Shown here piece by piece: positions 1-10,527 of a stretch of 64,000 nt of DNA (positions are counted from its first letter, which is position 1; each line of letters starts with the position of its first letter). Position numbers and translations under genes: made by a program. The stretch is from contig SVKQ01000010.1 of the NCBI GenBank assembly GCA_015068325.1, positions 1-64,000 of the forward strand, read 5' to 3'. The notes beneath the pieces are model-generated. The model saw only the letters and a list, made by a program, of their open reading frames with translations. It was not told where the DNA came from and did no database searches. This DNA is from Oscillospiraceae bacterium. Lineage in GTDB: Bacteria > Bacillota > Clostridia > Oscillospirales > Oscillospiraceae.

Positions 1-1606
1 GTACTGCCGTCTGTCCCAGGAGGATGAAAGACTTGGCGAGTCGCTGTCCATTGAAAATCAAAAACGTATCTTAGAGACGTACTGTAAAGAGCACCATTTC
101 CCCAATCCGGTCTTCTTCGTGGATGACGGATACAGCGGAACCGACTTTGACCGTCCCGGCTTCCAGGCCATGCTGAACGAAATCGAATCTGACCATGTAG
201 CGGTACTTTTGACAAAAGACCTTTCCCGTTTGGGGAGAAACTCCACGATGACAGGGATGTTCATCAACATCACTTTTGCAAAACACGATGTGCGCTATAT
301 AGCCATCAATGACAATTTCGATTCTGCTGATCAGAACAGTGTGGACAATGACTTCGCGGGGATCCGGATGTGGTTCAATGAGTTTTATGCCAGAGATACG
401 AGCCGTAAGATCCGTGCAGTCAACAAGGCCAAGGGTGAACGTGGAGAGCATCTGACAACTAACCCGCCTTTCGGATATCTCAAAGATCCGGAGAATCCGA
501 AACAGTGGATCATCGATGAAGAGGCTGCCAAGGTGGTCAGACATATCTTTGATCTCTGTATGGAAGGCCGGGGGCCGATGCAGATCGCGAAGCAGCTTCG
601 AGAAGAAAAGATTCTGACGATCATTGCCTATAGGAAAAAAGTAGGACTGACGATCGACAGGCCATTGCCGGAAGATCCGTATTACTGGAATGAGAGCACT
701 ATCGTAAACATTCTGGAACAGCGTGAGTATACCGGTTGCACTGTGAACTTCAAAACCTACACCAATTCTATCTGGGACAAAAAGACCAGAGAGAATCCGT
801 TGGAAAAGCAGGCGATCTTCTACAACACCCAACCCGCGATCATCGATCTTGAAGTGTTCGATAAGGTCCAGGAGATCCGGTCACAGCGGCATCGCAGGAC
901 AAAGACTGGCAAGTCCCATATGTTTTCCGGTTTGGTATACTGTGCTGACTGTAGGGCCAAAATGCGGTATTGCACAACCAGATACTTTGAGGAAAGGCAG
1001 GACCATTTCGTCTGTGCCAACTACCGCAGTAATACCGGATCATGTTCAGCTCATTTCATCCGGGCGGTCGTTCTGGAAAAGATGGTCTGGGAGCATCTTA
1101 AGGAAGTTATTTGGTATGTAGGCCACTATGAAAGTCATTTCAGGGAAATCTGTGAGTCTAAGCTGAAAAGCGAAAGCAGAGAGATCCTTCGTGACAGGAA
1201 GAAGCTGCTTGAAAAGGACGAAAAGCGTATCGCTGAATTGGACCGTCTCTTCATCCGTCTCTATGAGGACAATGTGGCATCCCGGATCAGTGATGACCGC
1301 TTCACTATGATGAGCCGGATCTATGAGGATGAGCAACGCGATCTGAAAGCAGAGGCAGAAGTCTTACGGCAGGAAATCGAGACACAGGAACAACAGAACC
1401 AAAATCTTGAACTATTCATTCAGAAGGTCAGGAAGTACTCGGATATGACCGAATTGACGCCTTACGCGGCCCATGAGCTGATCAAGGCGATATATGTCGG
1501 TGCTCCGGATAAAAGCAGCGGAAAACGCTGTCAGAGCATCCATATCTGCTATGATCTGATTGGTTTTATCCCACTGAATGAACTGATGACACAGGAAATG
1601 GCATGA
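1..1606 (+). CDS. Large serine recombinase (resolvase/invertase N-terminal domain, recombinase domain, zinc ribbon, coiled coil; TnpX/Tn4451-like), 5'-truncated by window edge
   Basis: Reads from base 2 as YCRLSQEDE..SLSIENQK; motifs DDGYSGTDFDRPGF, TKDLSRLGRN, GYLKDPENPKQWIIDEEAAKVVRHIF, CADCRAKM..CANYRSNTGSCSAHFIR. Confidence 0.93.
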   Translation, partial: YCRLSQEDERLGESLSIENQKRILETYCKEHHFPNPVFFVDDGYSGTDFDRPGFQAMLNEIESDHVAVLLTKDLSRLGRNSTMTGMFINITFAKHDVRYIAINDNFDSADQNSVDNDFAGIRMWFNEFYARDTSRKIRAVNKAKGERGEHLTTNPPFGYLKDPENPKQWIIDEEAAKVVRHIFDLCMEGRGPMQIAKQLREEKILTIIAYRKKVGLTIDRPLPEDPYYWNESTIVNILEQREYTGCTVNFKTYTNSIWDKKTRENPLEKQAIFYNTQPAIIDLEVFDKVQEIRSQRHRRTKTGKSHMFSGLVYCADCRAKMRYCTTRYFEERQDHFVCANYRSNTGSCSAHFIRAVVLEKMVWEHLKEVIWYVGHYESHFREICESKLKSESREILRDRKKLLEKDEKRIAELDRLFIRLYEDNVASRISDDRFTMMSRIYEDEQRDLKAEAEVLRQEIETQEQQNQNLELFIQKVRKYSDMTELTPYAAHELIKAIYVGAPDKSSGKRCQSIHICYDLIGFIPLNELMTQEMA

Positions 1607-1694
1607 CCCGAAGATCATGCCATTCCTGAATACTATAAAACTGTCTTATGCGCCCCGGCCTTTGCGGCGGGGGCGTATGGAGGAGGTATCGGCG

Positions 1695-2876
1695 TTACAG
1701 CCGGGCGACGCCGCTGCGGCGGGCCGCCTCAGCCACAGCCATGGCTACGGTGGCGCCCACCCGGGGATCGAAGGCCTGGGGGATGATGTAGTCCTCGCAG
1801 AGCTCCTCATCGGAGATCAGACCGGCCAGCGCCCGGGCGGCGGCCATCTTCATCTCCTCGTTGATGTCGCTGGCCCGCACGTCGAAGGTACCTCGGAAGA
1901 TGCCGGGGAAGGCCAGCACGTTGTTGATTTGGTTGGGGTAGTCGCTGCGTCCGGTGGAAACGATCCGCGCGCCGGCTGCCTTGGCCTCGTCAGGGAAGAT
2001 TTCCGGCGTGGGGTTGGCGCAGGCGAAGATGATGGCGTCCCGGTTCATGGTGCGTACCATGTCCTGGGTCAGCGCGCCGGGGGCGGACACGCCGATGAAC
2101 ACGTCCGCACCCTTGACGATGTCCGCCAGCTTGCCCCGGATTCCGCGGGGGTTGGTGATTTCCGCCAGTTCGTTCTTGATCCAGTTCATGCCCTGCTCCC
2201 GGCCCTTGTAGATGGCGCCGGTGCGGTCGCACAGCGTCACATCCACGGCGCCGGCGGAGATCAGCAGCTTGGTGATGGCGGTGGCGGCGGCGCCGGCACC
2301 GTTGACGGCAATCCGCACCTCGGGCAGCTTCTTGCCCACCACCTTCAGGGCGTTGGTCAGACCGGCCAGCGTGATGACCGCCGTGCCGTGCTGGTCGTCG
2401 TGGAAGATGGGGATGTCGCACTTCTCCTTCAGCTTCCGCTCAATTTCAAAGCAGCGTGGGGCGGCGATGTCCTCCAGGTTGATTCCGCCGAAGCTGCCGG
2501 AGATGTTGTAGACCGTCTCCACGAACTCGTCCACGTCCTTGGTCCTGACGCACAGAGGGAAGGCATCCACGCCGCCGAAGCTCTTGAACAGCACGCACTT
2601 GCCCTCCATCACGGGCATGCCGGCCTCGGGGCCGATGTCGCCCAGACCCAGCACGGCGCTGCCGTCGGTGATCACGGCGCACAGATTGTGGCGGCGGGTC
2701 AGCTCATAGCTCTTTTCGATGTCCTTCTGGATCTCCAGGCAGGGCTGGGCCACGCCGGGGGTGTAGGCCAGAGATAGCTCCTCCTTGGTGGACACGGCCA
2801 CGGTGGAGATAACTTCGATCTTGCCCTGCCACTCGCCGTGGAGCCGCAGGGATTCCTTCGCGTAATCCATATACAT
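1695..2876 (-). CDS. NAD(P)-dependent malic enzyme
   Basis: [58 protein letters not shown]. Confidence 0.95.
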   Translation of the reverse strand: MYMDYAKESLRLHGEWQGKIEVISTVAVSTKEELSLAYTPGVAQPCLEIQKDIEKSYELTRRHNLCAVITDGSAVLGLGDIGPEAGMPVMEGKCVLFKSFGGVDAFPLCVRTKDVDEFVETVYNISGSFGGINLEDIAAPRCFEIERKLKEKCDIPIFHDDQHGTAVITLAGLTNALKVVGKKLPEVRIAVNGAGAAATAITKLLISAGAVDVTLCDRTGAIYKGREQGMNWIKNELAEITNPRGIRGKLADIVKGADVFIGVSAPGALTQDMVRTMNRDAIIFACANPTPEIFPDEAKAAGARIVSTGRSDYPNQINNVLAFPGIFRGTFDVRASDINEEMKMAAARALAGLISDEELCEDYIIPQAFDPRVGATVAMAVAEAARRSGVARL

Positions 2877-2925
2877 TGCTCTCCTTCTATCAAAATTGGT
2901 TTGTCAGGACGATGCGCTGTGCCGC

Positions 2926-4035
2926 TCAGCTTTCAAAGGGGAAGCGGTAGGGCAGCTGGAACCGGTCGCGCAGCTCCACCAGCTCCTTCTGGATGGACTC
3001 GCCCACCGGCACGCCTTTGTCCCGGCGCTCCTGCCAGGCGTCCCACTCCTTCTCGCCGGCGGTATAGATCCGCTCCGCGCCGGGGGCCTTCTCGGACTCG
3101 CGCAGGCCGCGGCAGATGTCGCCGGCGGTTTTTTTGAAGGTGTCCAGACCCATGAAAAAGGCGGGGTTGATGACGAAGAAGAAGTGGCCCAGCCGGTAGA
3201 AACGGTTGTTGCCCTCGGCGTCCTTACCGCTGAGTTCCTTCATGAAGGGGCCGCCGCACAGGGCAGCGGACAGGATCTCCACGATGGTGGTGAAGCCGTA
3301 GCCCTTGTAGCCGCCGGTGGCCTCGCCCAGACCACCCAGAGGCAGCAGGGCGCACTTGCCGGCACGCATATCCCGCAGGATCTGGCCGGAATTGGTCATG
3401 GTGCCGCCCTCCTTGGTGACCACCAGCCCCGCCGGCGTCTCCTTGCCGCTGCGCTCATAGAACTCGATCTTGCCGTTCTGCACGGTGGAGGTGGCGCAGT
3501 CGAAGTTGAAGGGGAAGGGCTCGTCGGTGGGCATGGTAAAGGTCAGGGGATTAGTGCCCATCATGGGCTCCACACCCCAAGTGGGGGCCACGGAGGGCCG
3601 GGCGTTGGTGCCGGAGATACCGATCATGCCGGCTTTCTCTGCCATGGTGGTCCAGTAACCGGCGATGCCGTAGTGGGTGGAGTTGCAGATGGCACCGCCG
3701 GCCATGCCGTACTGCTTCGCCTTTTCGATCAGCATCTCCATCATGCGGTAGCTGGCCACCATACCCATGCCGTTGTTGGCGTCCATCACCACGGTGGTGG
3801 GCGTCTCCTTGATGATATCGATCTTTGTCACCGGCAGCAGTGTGCCGTTCTGGATGCGATCCAGATAGATGGGCTTGAAGCGGTTGCAGCCGTGGCTCTC
3901 GATGCCGCGACGGTCGGACTCCAGCAGCACGTCGGCGCAGATGCGGGCGTCCTCCTCGGGCACGCCGTAGGCCCGGAACACGTCGATCATGAAGCTGTTC
4001 ATCAACTCCCAGGATACATAGGGTCTGGTCTCCAT
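2926..4035 (-). CDS. Ldh family oxidoreductase (malate/L-lactate dehydrogenase type 2)
   Basis: DRRGIESHG, NSTHYGIAGYW, GTNPLTFTMPT, LGGLGEATGGYKGYG. Confidence 0.9.
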   Translation of the reverse strand: METRPYVSWELMNSFMIDVFRAYGVPEEDARICADVLLESDRRGIESHGCNRFKPIYLDRIQNGTLLPVTKIDIIKETPTTVVMDANNGMGMVASYRMMEMLIEKAKQYGMAGGAICNSTHYGIAGYWTTMAEKAGMIGISGTNARPSVAPTWGVEPMMGTNPLTFTMPTDEPFPFNFDCATSTVQNGKIEFYERSGKETPAGLVVTKEGGTMTNSGQILRDMRAGKCALLPLGGLGEATGGYKGYGFTTIVEILSAALCGGPFMKELSGKDAEGNNRFYRLGHFFFVINPAFFMGLDTFKKTAGDICRGLRESEKAPGAERIYTAGEKEWDAWQERRDKGVPVGESIQKELVELRDRFQLPYRFPFES

Positions 4036-4115
4036 TGTCAAACTCCTCCTCGCAGTATTCTCCCGAACAAAAAAAGAGCAGAACGACCCGATGGTGTTCT
4101 ACTCCCGCTCTCACC

Positions 4116-4289
4116 TATATTATATACCACACCGACCGGCGGCTTGTCAACAAAAACCTGCGCCCTGCCGTGCCCGCGCCGCCCGCAGTTCGCCGCACTA
4201 AAGGAACAACACAGCAAATGGTCAAAGAGACGAAAAATCGCGTAAATTTCAAACTTGCACTTGTATATTATATACAAATAGCGTATACT
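4116..4289. promoter_or_regulatory. Divergent promoter region between Ldh2 (-) and NSS transporter (+), with a 17-bp palindrome TTGTATATTATATACAA at 4261-4277
   Basis: Palindrome read directly; + strand TTGTAT (4261-4266)-N17-TATACT (4284-4289); minus strand TTGACA followed by TATATAAT overlapping 4116-4127. Confidence 0.5.
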
Positions 4290-4320
4290 GTTAGAGAAAC
4301 CAAGGCGAGCAGAAAGGGCG

Positions 4321-5757
4321 ATGCACAACATGGATGAGAGAAAGGGTTTCCGCTCCAACCTCGGCTTTTTGATGGCGGCCATCGGGTCCGCCGTGGGGCT
4401 GGGCAACATCTGGGGCTTTCCCTTCAAAATGGGTCGGGGCGGGGGATTTGCCTTCTTGCTGCTGTATCTGCTGCTGACGGCGGTGTGCGGTTTCGTCCTG
4501 CTACTGAGCGAGTTGGCGCTGGGCCGCATGACGTCCAGCAACGGGGTAATGGCCTACGGCGCGGTATCCCGGCGCTTCCGTTGGGTGGGCTGGGTGACGC
4601 CCGTTACGGCGGTCCTGATCCTGTCCTTCTATTCGGCGCTGGGCGGCTACTGCGTGAAATACCTGGTGCTGAACGTGGGCAGCCTGCTGGGCGCGCCCTG
4701 GGGCGCGGCCGGGCGGGACGGCGCCACTATCTTTGCCTCACTGATTGGGAACCAGGCCGAGAGCGTGATTTACGGTATGATCTTTCTGCTGCTGAACCTG
4801 CTCATCGTCATGGGCGGCGTCTCCGGCGGCATCGAGCGGTTCTGCACGGTGGGAATGCCGGCGCTGTTTGTCATGCTGGTCATCGTCATCATCCGGTCCT
4901 GCACACTGCCGGGCGCCGCGGCGGGGCTGCGGTTCATGTACGCTCCCAATTTTGAGCCGCTGCGCCAGAATTTTCTGGATGTGCTGAAGACAGCGGGCGG
5001 GCAGGTGTTCTTCTCCCTCTCCCTGGCTGTCGGCACCATGGTCACCTACGGCTCCTATACGGACAGACGCCAGAGCCTGACGAAGAACGCCGCCGTCATC
5101 GCCGCGTGCGGCGCGCTGGTGGGCCTGCTGGCGGGCATGGCGGTTCTGCCGGCGGCCTTTGCCACCGGGGCGCCGATGGAGGCCATGGGCGGCCCGGACC
5201 TGCTGTTCATTACGCTGCAGAACGTGTTCGGGAAGATGGGCCCGGCCGGCCCGATCTTCGGCATCCTGTTCTATGCGCTGGTCACGCTGGCGGCGGCCAG
5301 CTCGTCGGTGTCGCTGCTGGAGGTGCCCGTGGCGTACCTGACCGACCGCTCCCGCCTGTTGGGCCGCGGCGACCGCCGCCGCCGGTACACCCTGTGGGCC
5401 ACGCTCGTTGCCGCTGTGCTGTGTGCCGTCACCTGCGCCGACGGCCTTGGCACCAACGGCCTCTGGGTCCCCTTCCAGCGGTTTTTCGCCGGGGCGGAGC
5501 GCCTGCCCGTTTTCTGTGAGAGCTGGCTGAGCTTTCTGGATATGATCGCCGAGGGCCTGCTGATGCCGCTGTGTGGTCTGCTCACCTGCGTTATGGTGGG
5601 CTGGGACCTGGGACCCGATGCGATCCGCCGCGAGGTGGAGCTCCACGGCAACCGCTTTGCCTCCTACGGATTCTACCGCTTCTGCGTGCGATACGTCACA
5701 CCTCTCCTTATGCTGTTTATCCTGTGGGGCCAGCTGAAGAACTTCTTCGGATTCTGA
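4321..5757 (+). CDS. Sodium-dependent transporter, NSS/SNF family
   Basis: GFRSNLGFLMAAIGSAVGLGNIWGFPFKMGRGGGFAFLL; multiple hydrophobic segments. Confidence 0.93.
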   Translation: MHNMDERKGFRSNLGFLMAAIGSAVGLGNIWGFPFKMGRGGGFAFLLLYLLLTAVCGFVLLLSELALGRMTSSNGVMAYGAVSRRFRWVGWVTPVTAVLILSFYSALGGYCVKYLVLNVGSLLGAPWGAAGRDGATIFASLIGNQAESVIYGMIFLLLNLLIVMGGVSGGIERFCTVGMPALFVMLVIVIIRSCTLPGAAAGLRFMYAPNFEPLRQNFLDVLKTAGGQVFFSLSLAVGTMVTYGSYTDRRQSLTKNAAVIAACGALVGLLAGMAVLPAAFATGAPMEAMGGPDLLFITLQNVFGKMGPAGPIFGILFYALVTLAAASSSVSLLEVPVAYLTDRSRLLGRGDRRRRYTLWATLVAAVLCAVTCADGLGTNGLWVPFQRFFAGAERLPVFCESWLSFLDMIAEGLLMPLCGLLTCVMVGWDLGPDAIRREVELHGNRFASYGFYRFCVRYVTPLLMLFILWGQLKNFFGF

Positions 5758-5932
5758 CGGGAAAGTGCCCCTCAGCGGCTGCGGCCGCCATATGCGCCGC
5801 ACAGCAGGGGGAGGAGCTGACCGACACAAGAGACAGTAAGATAAAAAGTTAGGACACAACAAAAATTTTTTGGCAAAAGGCACAAAGAAAGGAGGGTATT
5901 ATCGTTAAAAAAGAGAAAAGACGCACAACTTC

Positions 5933-5961
5933 TTGACACAAATATGAACAAACTGTAAAAT
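5933..5961 (+). promoter_or_regulatory. Sigma-A-type promoter for the NhaC-family gene
   Basis: TTGACA (5933-5938)-N17-TAAAAT (5956-5961), about 35 nt before the ATG at 5997. Confidence 0.65.
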
Positions 5962-5996
5962 CAAAGGACCATATATTTGAGGAGGTATGTCACAAT

Positions 5997-7679
5997 ATGG
6001 AAAAGAAAGGTACAAGGGTCGCCTATGGCGTAGCGCTGTGTATCGTCATTGCGCTGCTGGTCATCGTGAAGCTTACCAATCCCGATGGCGTATATGGCAC
6101 GATCTGGTCCCTGCTCCCGCCCGCTGTGGCCATTGCGCTGGCTCTGATCAGCAAAGAGGTGTATTCCTCGCTGTTCCTGGGTGTGCTGACCGGCTCGCTG
6201 CTGGTGGCCAACTTCCGCCCCTGGGACACCGTCCGTGTCTTTGTCGGCGGCGGTGAGGAGGAGTACGGCCTGGGCCTGATCAGCAACATCGGCGACGCCT
6301 GGAACGTCGGCATCCTGATCTTCCTGGTCATCCTGGGCATCATGGTGGACCTGATGAACAAGGGTGGCGGCTCCGCAGCTTTCGGCCGCTGGGCCAGAAA
6401 GACCGTGAAGACCCGTGCCGGCGCACAGCTGATGACCATGCTGCTGGGTGTGCTGATCTTCATCGACGACTATTTCAACTGCCTGACCGTGGGTTCCGTG
6501 ATGCGCCCTGTGACCGAGAGCCACAAGATCTCCCGGGCCAAGCTGGCCTACGTCATCGACGCCACCGCCGCCCCCGTGTGCATGCTGGCCCCGGTTTCCT
6601 CCTGGGCCGCCGCCGTGTCCGGCTTCGTGGATGACAGCTACATCTCCGGCATCCAGATGTTCATCAAGCAGATCCCCTACAACTACTACTGCATCCTGAC
6701 CCTGGTGATGATCATCGTGATTTCCCTGCTGAACATCGACTACGGTCCCATGCTGACCCACGAGTACAACGCCCAGGTCAAGGAAGATCTGTTCACCACC
6801 GATCACCGTCCCTTCGCCGGCGCCGACGACTATGAGGAAGGCCACGGCAAGTCCTCCGTGCTGGATCTGCTGCTGCCCGTCATCGTCCTGATCGTGATGT
6901 GCATCATCGGCCTGATCTACACCGGCGGCTTCTTCGACGGCGCCTCCTTCATGGATGCCTTTGCCGGTGCCGACGCCGCCACCGGCCTGTGCCTTGGCTC
7001 CATCGTGGCCCTGGTGTTCACCTTTGTCTACTTCTGGCTGCGCAAGGCCATCAGCTTTGAAAAGAGCTTTGAGTCTGTGCCCAACGGATTCATCCAGATG
7101 GTCAGCCCCATCACCATCCTGTGCTTCGCCTGGACGCTGGGCTCCCTGACCAAGAGCGGCCTGGGCTCCGGCGACTTCGTGGAGGCCGTGTTGGCCAACG
7201 CTGACACGCTGAAGAACTTCCTGCCGGTCATCATCTTCCTGATGTCCTCTGCCATCGCCTTCGCCACCGGCACTTCTTGGGGAACCATCTCCATCATGGC
7301 CCCCATCGTCTGTCAGGCGTTCGACTATGGCCAGGAGCCTCTGCTGTGCGTCATCGGCCTGGCCGCCTGCTGCGCTGGCGGCGTCTGCGGTGACCACTGC
7401 TCCCCCATCTCCGATACCACCATCATGGCCTCTGCCGGTGCCCACTGCTACCACATCAACCACGTGGCCACCCAGCTGCCCTATGCCATCACGGTGGTCT
7501 GCGTGAGCTCCGTGGGCTTCATCATTGCCCCGTTCCTCAAGAACGCGTTCCTCTGCCTGGCCATCGAGATCGTGCTGATGGTCCTGGTGCTGCTGGTCAT
7601 CCGTTCCATCGTGGCCAAGAAGCACGCCGGCATTTTCGAGGAGATGAGGAAGGCCGACGAGGCGCTGCGCAGCGCCTGA
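5997..7679 (+). CDS. Na+/H+ antiporter NhaC family protein
   Basis: Polytopic; FIDDYFNCLTVGSVMRPVTE, APVSSWAAAVSGF, GDHCSPISDTTIMASAGAHCYHINHVATQLPYA. Confidence 0.92.
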   Translation: MEKKGTRVAYGVALCIVIALLVIVKLTNPDGVYGTIWSLLPPAVAIALALISKEVYSSLFLGVLTGSLLVANFRPWDTVRVFVGGGEEEYGLGLISNIGDAWNVGILIFLVILGIMVDLMNKGGGSAAFGRWARKTVKTRAGAQLMTMLLGVLIFIDDYFNCLTVGSVMRPVTESHKISRAKLAYVIDATAAPVCMLAPVSSWAAAVSGFVDDSYISGIQMFIKQIPYNYYCILTLVMIIVISLLNIDYGPMLTHEYNAQVKEDLFTTDHRPFAGADDYEEGHGKSSVLDLLLPVIVLIVMCIIGLIYTGGFFDGASFMDAFAGADAATGLCLGSIVALVFTFVYFWLRKAISFEKSFESVPNGFIQMVSPITILCFAWTLGSLTKSGLGSGDFVEAVLANADTLKNFLPVIIFLMSSAIAFATGTSWGTISIMAPIVCQAFDYGQEPLLCVIGLAACCAGGVCGDHCSPISDTTIMASAGAHCYHINHVATQLPYAITVVCVSSVGFIIAPFLKNAFLCLAIEIVLMVLVLLVIRSIVAKKHAGIFEEMRKADEALRSA

Positions 7680-7696
7680 TCCCCGCTTTGACCCAT

Positions 7697-7731
7697 AAAA
7701 AATTCCGGAGCGAAAGCTCCGGAATTTTTTT
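7697..7731. terminator. Bidirectional intrinsic terminator
   Basis: AAAAAATTCCGGAGC-GAAA-GCTCCGGAATTTTTT between convergent genes. Confidence 0.88.
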
Positions 7732-7744
7732 GTCTGCAGGTCGT

Positions 7745-8152
7745 TCAAAACATCTTGTCCACGTACCGGTTCATCTTGCCTGCGTCGTAGAGATCCCGGT
7801 AGGTGCTCTGGAAGCGCTTGACGGTCAGGCTGTTGAACTGCAGTACCTTGCGGTATCGCACCAGTCCCACCAGGAAACCGAAGGTCAGGCAAATCAAGCC
7901 GAAGTTGATACGGCTGGCTGTGAAATAGGCGGCGCCCAGCACGATGGCGGCAATGATGACGCCGGCCAGTTGCTTTTTCGGCTGCAGTTCCCGCACGTGG
8001 TGCGGTTCGATGATGCCCTCTTGGATCATGGCCTGGGCGAACCGCTTCTGCACGCCGAAGGTGGAGATGGCGTTCAGCAGGATCGGTGCCGCCACGAAGA
8101 AGCCGAAGGCCGTCAGCCCCGCGTTCAGCAGCAGCAAGGTGAGATCTTTCAT
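7745..8152 (-). CDS. Small membrane protein, unknown function
   Basis: MKDLTLLLLNAGLTAFGFF...; two or three hydrophobic stretches; start at 8152. Confidence 0.6.
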   Translation of the reverse strand: MKDLTLLLLNAGLTAFGFFVAAPILLNAISTFGVQKRFAQAMIQEGIIEPHHVRELQPKKQLAGVIIAAIVLGAAYFTASRINFGLICLTFGFLVGLVRYRKVLQFNSLTVKRFQSTYRDLYDAGKMNRYVDKMF

Positions 8153-8162
8153 AGAAAACCTC

Positions 8163-9257
8163 CTATTCTTCAAAAACCACCCGCACATCGGACCGCGCGG
8201 AGGCATAGAGCAGATTCACATAGGAGAGGGAGAAGTCCACTGTGTCGCCCACTCGGAATTCCCGCGGGCTGTGGGTCACGTCCAGGATGCAGTGGTCGGA
8301 GGACGCGCCCCAGACGGTAACGCCCTCCTCCCGGGGGATCAGAGACTCCACCTCCCCCGCGTCGGCCCGGCCCAGCGCCAGCAGGACCCGCCGCTGGATG
8401 CCGTAGTCCGTGTAGGAGGGCTTGTGGCCGAAGGCATCGATGCACAACTGCCCCTGGGGATAGCTGGGCTTGGTTTTGACCTCGATGACCTGGGCGGTGA
8501 GGGTGAAGGTGTCCATGGCCAGATAGTCCATGTCGCGGATGCCCCAGTCGACCTGCAGATCCTTGCCCAGCAGGATGTTCTCGCCGATGCGCAGGTGATT
8601 GATGCCTTCCGGCATAGTGCCCCAGTGGACCAGCGTGTAAGAACTGGTGGCACCACCGGAGATCGTCTCCAGCCGGCGGCCGATGGCCGCCTCTACCCGC
8701 CGGGCCAGGGCCAGCAGGTCCTGCATCTTCTCCGGCGTGGGCTGAACGGAGCCTACACAGCCCAGGTTGACGCCGATGCCCTGCAGATGCAAGCGGGGCA
8801 TATCCCGCTCCACGCGGAGGCAGGCGTCGATCAGTGCATCCTTGTCCCAGAAGCCCTCCCGCAGGTCGCCCAGGTCTGCCATGACAATGACCTTGTGGTT
8901 CCGGCCCTGTCGGGCACACTCGGCCTCCAGGGCCTCCAGCGTCGTGAGTTCGCTCTGCAGCGAGGCGTCGCACAGCCGCACCAGATCCGGCAGCTCCGTC
9001 AGCGCCGGGACCCGGAGCAGCATGTAGGGGCCCGGCACATCGGCGGCGCGGCACCGCTCCACCTGCTCCAGACGGCTGGTGCCCAGGGAGGTGACGCCGC
9101 CCCGGCGCATGGCCCGGGCCACCTCCGGCATGCCGTCGCAGCCCTTGATGACGCCGCAGACCTCAATGCCGCGGGCGGCGCAGCGGGAGGTGATCTCCCG
9201 CGCGTTGGCCTGCAGCCGGGAGAGGGATACTCTTAACATGGGAAACTGACGGTCCAT
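8163..9257 (-). CDS. Alanine racemase-family PLP enzyme, ornithine racemase (Orr)-like
   Basis: MLRVSLSRLQANAREI, VIKGCDG, GTSRLEQVERC, SGGATSSYTLVHWGTMPEGINHLRIGENILLG. Confidence 0.82.
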   Translation of the reverse strand: MDRQFPMLRVSLSRLQANAREITSRCAARGIEVCGVIKGCDGMPEVARAMRRGGVTSLGTSRLEQVERCRAADVPGPYMLLRVPALTELPDLVRLCDASLQSELTTLEALEAECARQGRNHKVIVMADLGDLREGFWDKDALIDACLRVERDMPRLHLQGIGVNLGCVGSVQPTPEKMQDLLALARRVEAAIGRRLETISGGATSSYTLVHWGTMPEGINHLRIGENILLGKDLQVDWGIRDMDYLAMDTFTLTAQVIEVKTKPSYPQGQLCIDAFGHKPSYTDYGIQRRVLLALGRADAGEVESLIPREEGVTVWGASSDHCILDVTHSPREFRVGDTVDFSLSYVNLLYASARSDVRVVFEE

Positions 9258-9392
9258 CTCACACCTCGTTCTGTGTGCGCATTTTTTCTTATTATAGCAT
9301 ATCTGTGCGGCAGCGTAAAGCGCATATGGCGTGTGTGGTGCAAAATAAAGCGCGTAAGAGGCGTATAGATACGCTGCGGCGGGGAGAACAAA

Positions 9393-9421
9393 TTGACAAA
9401 TCAGCGAGAGTGTGCTACTTT
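9393..9421 (+). promoter_or_regulatory. Candidate promoter for pta
   Basis: TTGACA (9393-9398)-N17-TACTTT with TG extended -10. Confidence 0.45.
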
Positions 9422-9529
9422 TACAATGTATGGACTGCGGCGGAGGGCAAAGTTTTTGCTGCCCGCCGCGCACTGCGTAAACTTCCGGCGTGAGACCACA
9501 CCGAGAGCGATATGTAAGGAGGAGCAAAA

Positions 9530-10510
9530 ATGTTTCAGTTTCTGATCGACAAGTTGAAAGAGAAACCCAGCAAGATCGTGTTTACCGAGGGCACCGACCC
9601 CCGCATCCTGGAGGCATCTGCCCGCCTGCTGGCCGGCAAATTCCTGACCCCCGTGCTGGTGGGCAATCCCGATGAGGTTCATGCCGCCGCCGGGAAGGCC
9701 GGTTTCGATGTGTCCGGCGCCGAGATCATCGACCCCGCCAACTTCGACCGGATGGAGGAGATGGTGGCCCTCATGGTGGAGCTGCGCAAGGGCAAGATGA
9801 CCGAGGAGCAAGTCCGCGCGGCGCTGAAGAAGGGCAACTATTTCGGCACCATGCTGGTGAAGATGGGCTATGCCGACGCCCTGCTGGGCGGCGCCACTTA
9901 CTCCACCGCCGACACCGTGCGCCCGGCCCTGCAGATCATCAAGACCAAGCCCGGCAGCAAGATCGTGTCCTCCTGCTTTATCCTGGTGCGTGAGCAGGCC
10001 GGCGGCGGCCACGAGACCCTGGCTATGGCTGACTGCGCCATCTGCATCAAGCCCACAGAGGACGAGCTGGTGGAGATCGGACTCCAGACCGCCGAGACCG
10101 CTAAGACCTTCGGCCTGGAGCCCAAGGTCGCCTATCTGAGCTACTCCACCAAGGGCTCCGGTGCCGGCGAGGACGTGGACAAGATGCGCAACGCCTGCGC
10201 CAAGGCCAAGGCCGCCGCGCCCGACCTGTCCATCGACGGCGAGATGCAGTTCGACGCCGCCGTGTCCACCACTGTGGGCCAGCTGAAGTTCCCCGGCAGC
10301 CCCGTGGCCGGCCATGCCAATACCTTTATCTTCCCCGATATCAACGCCGGTAACATCGGCTACAAGATCGCCCAGCGCCTGGGCGGCTTCGCTGCCTATG
10401 GCCCCATCCTGCAGGGCCTGAATGCTCCCATCAACGACCTGAGCCGCGGTTGCAACGCCGAAGAGGTCTACACCATGGCCATCATCACCGCCGCACTGGG
10501 CCTGGAGTAA
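9530..10510 (+). CDS. pta: Phosphate acetyltransferase
   Basis: KIVFTEGTDPRILEAS, GNYFGTMLVKMGYADALLGGATYSTADTVRPALQIIKT, FPDINAGNIGYKIAQRLGGF. Confidence 0.95.
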   Translation: MFQFLIDKLKEKPSKIVFTEGTDPRILEASARLLAGKFLTPVLVGNPDEVHAAAGKAGFDVSGAEIIDPANFDRMEEMVALMVELRKGKMTEEQVRAALKKGNYFGTMLVKMGYADALLGGATYSTADTVRPALQIIKTKPGSKIVSSCFILVREQAGGGHETLAMADCAICIKPTEDELVEIGLQTAETAKTFGLEPKVAYLSYSTKGSGAGEDVDKMRNACAKAKAAAPDLSIDGEMQFDAAVSTTVGQLKFPGSPVAGHANTFIFPDINAGNIGYKIAQRLGGFAAYGPILQGLNAPINDLSRGCNAEEVYTMAIITAALGLE

Positions 10511-10527
10511 AACAAGAGAGACAACAA

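Noticed and set aside
5961-7892. 643-aa minus-strand ORF antisense to the NhaC gene (similar cases: 32301-34436, 36678-38567, 2896-4245)
   Set aside because: Same high-GC antisense artefact; no independent evidence of coding.
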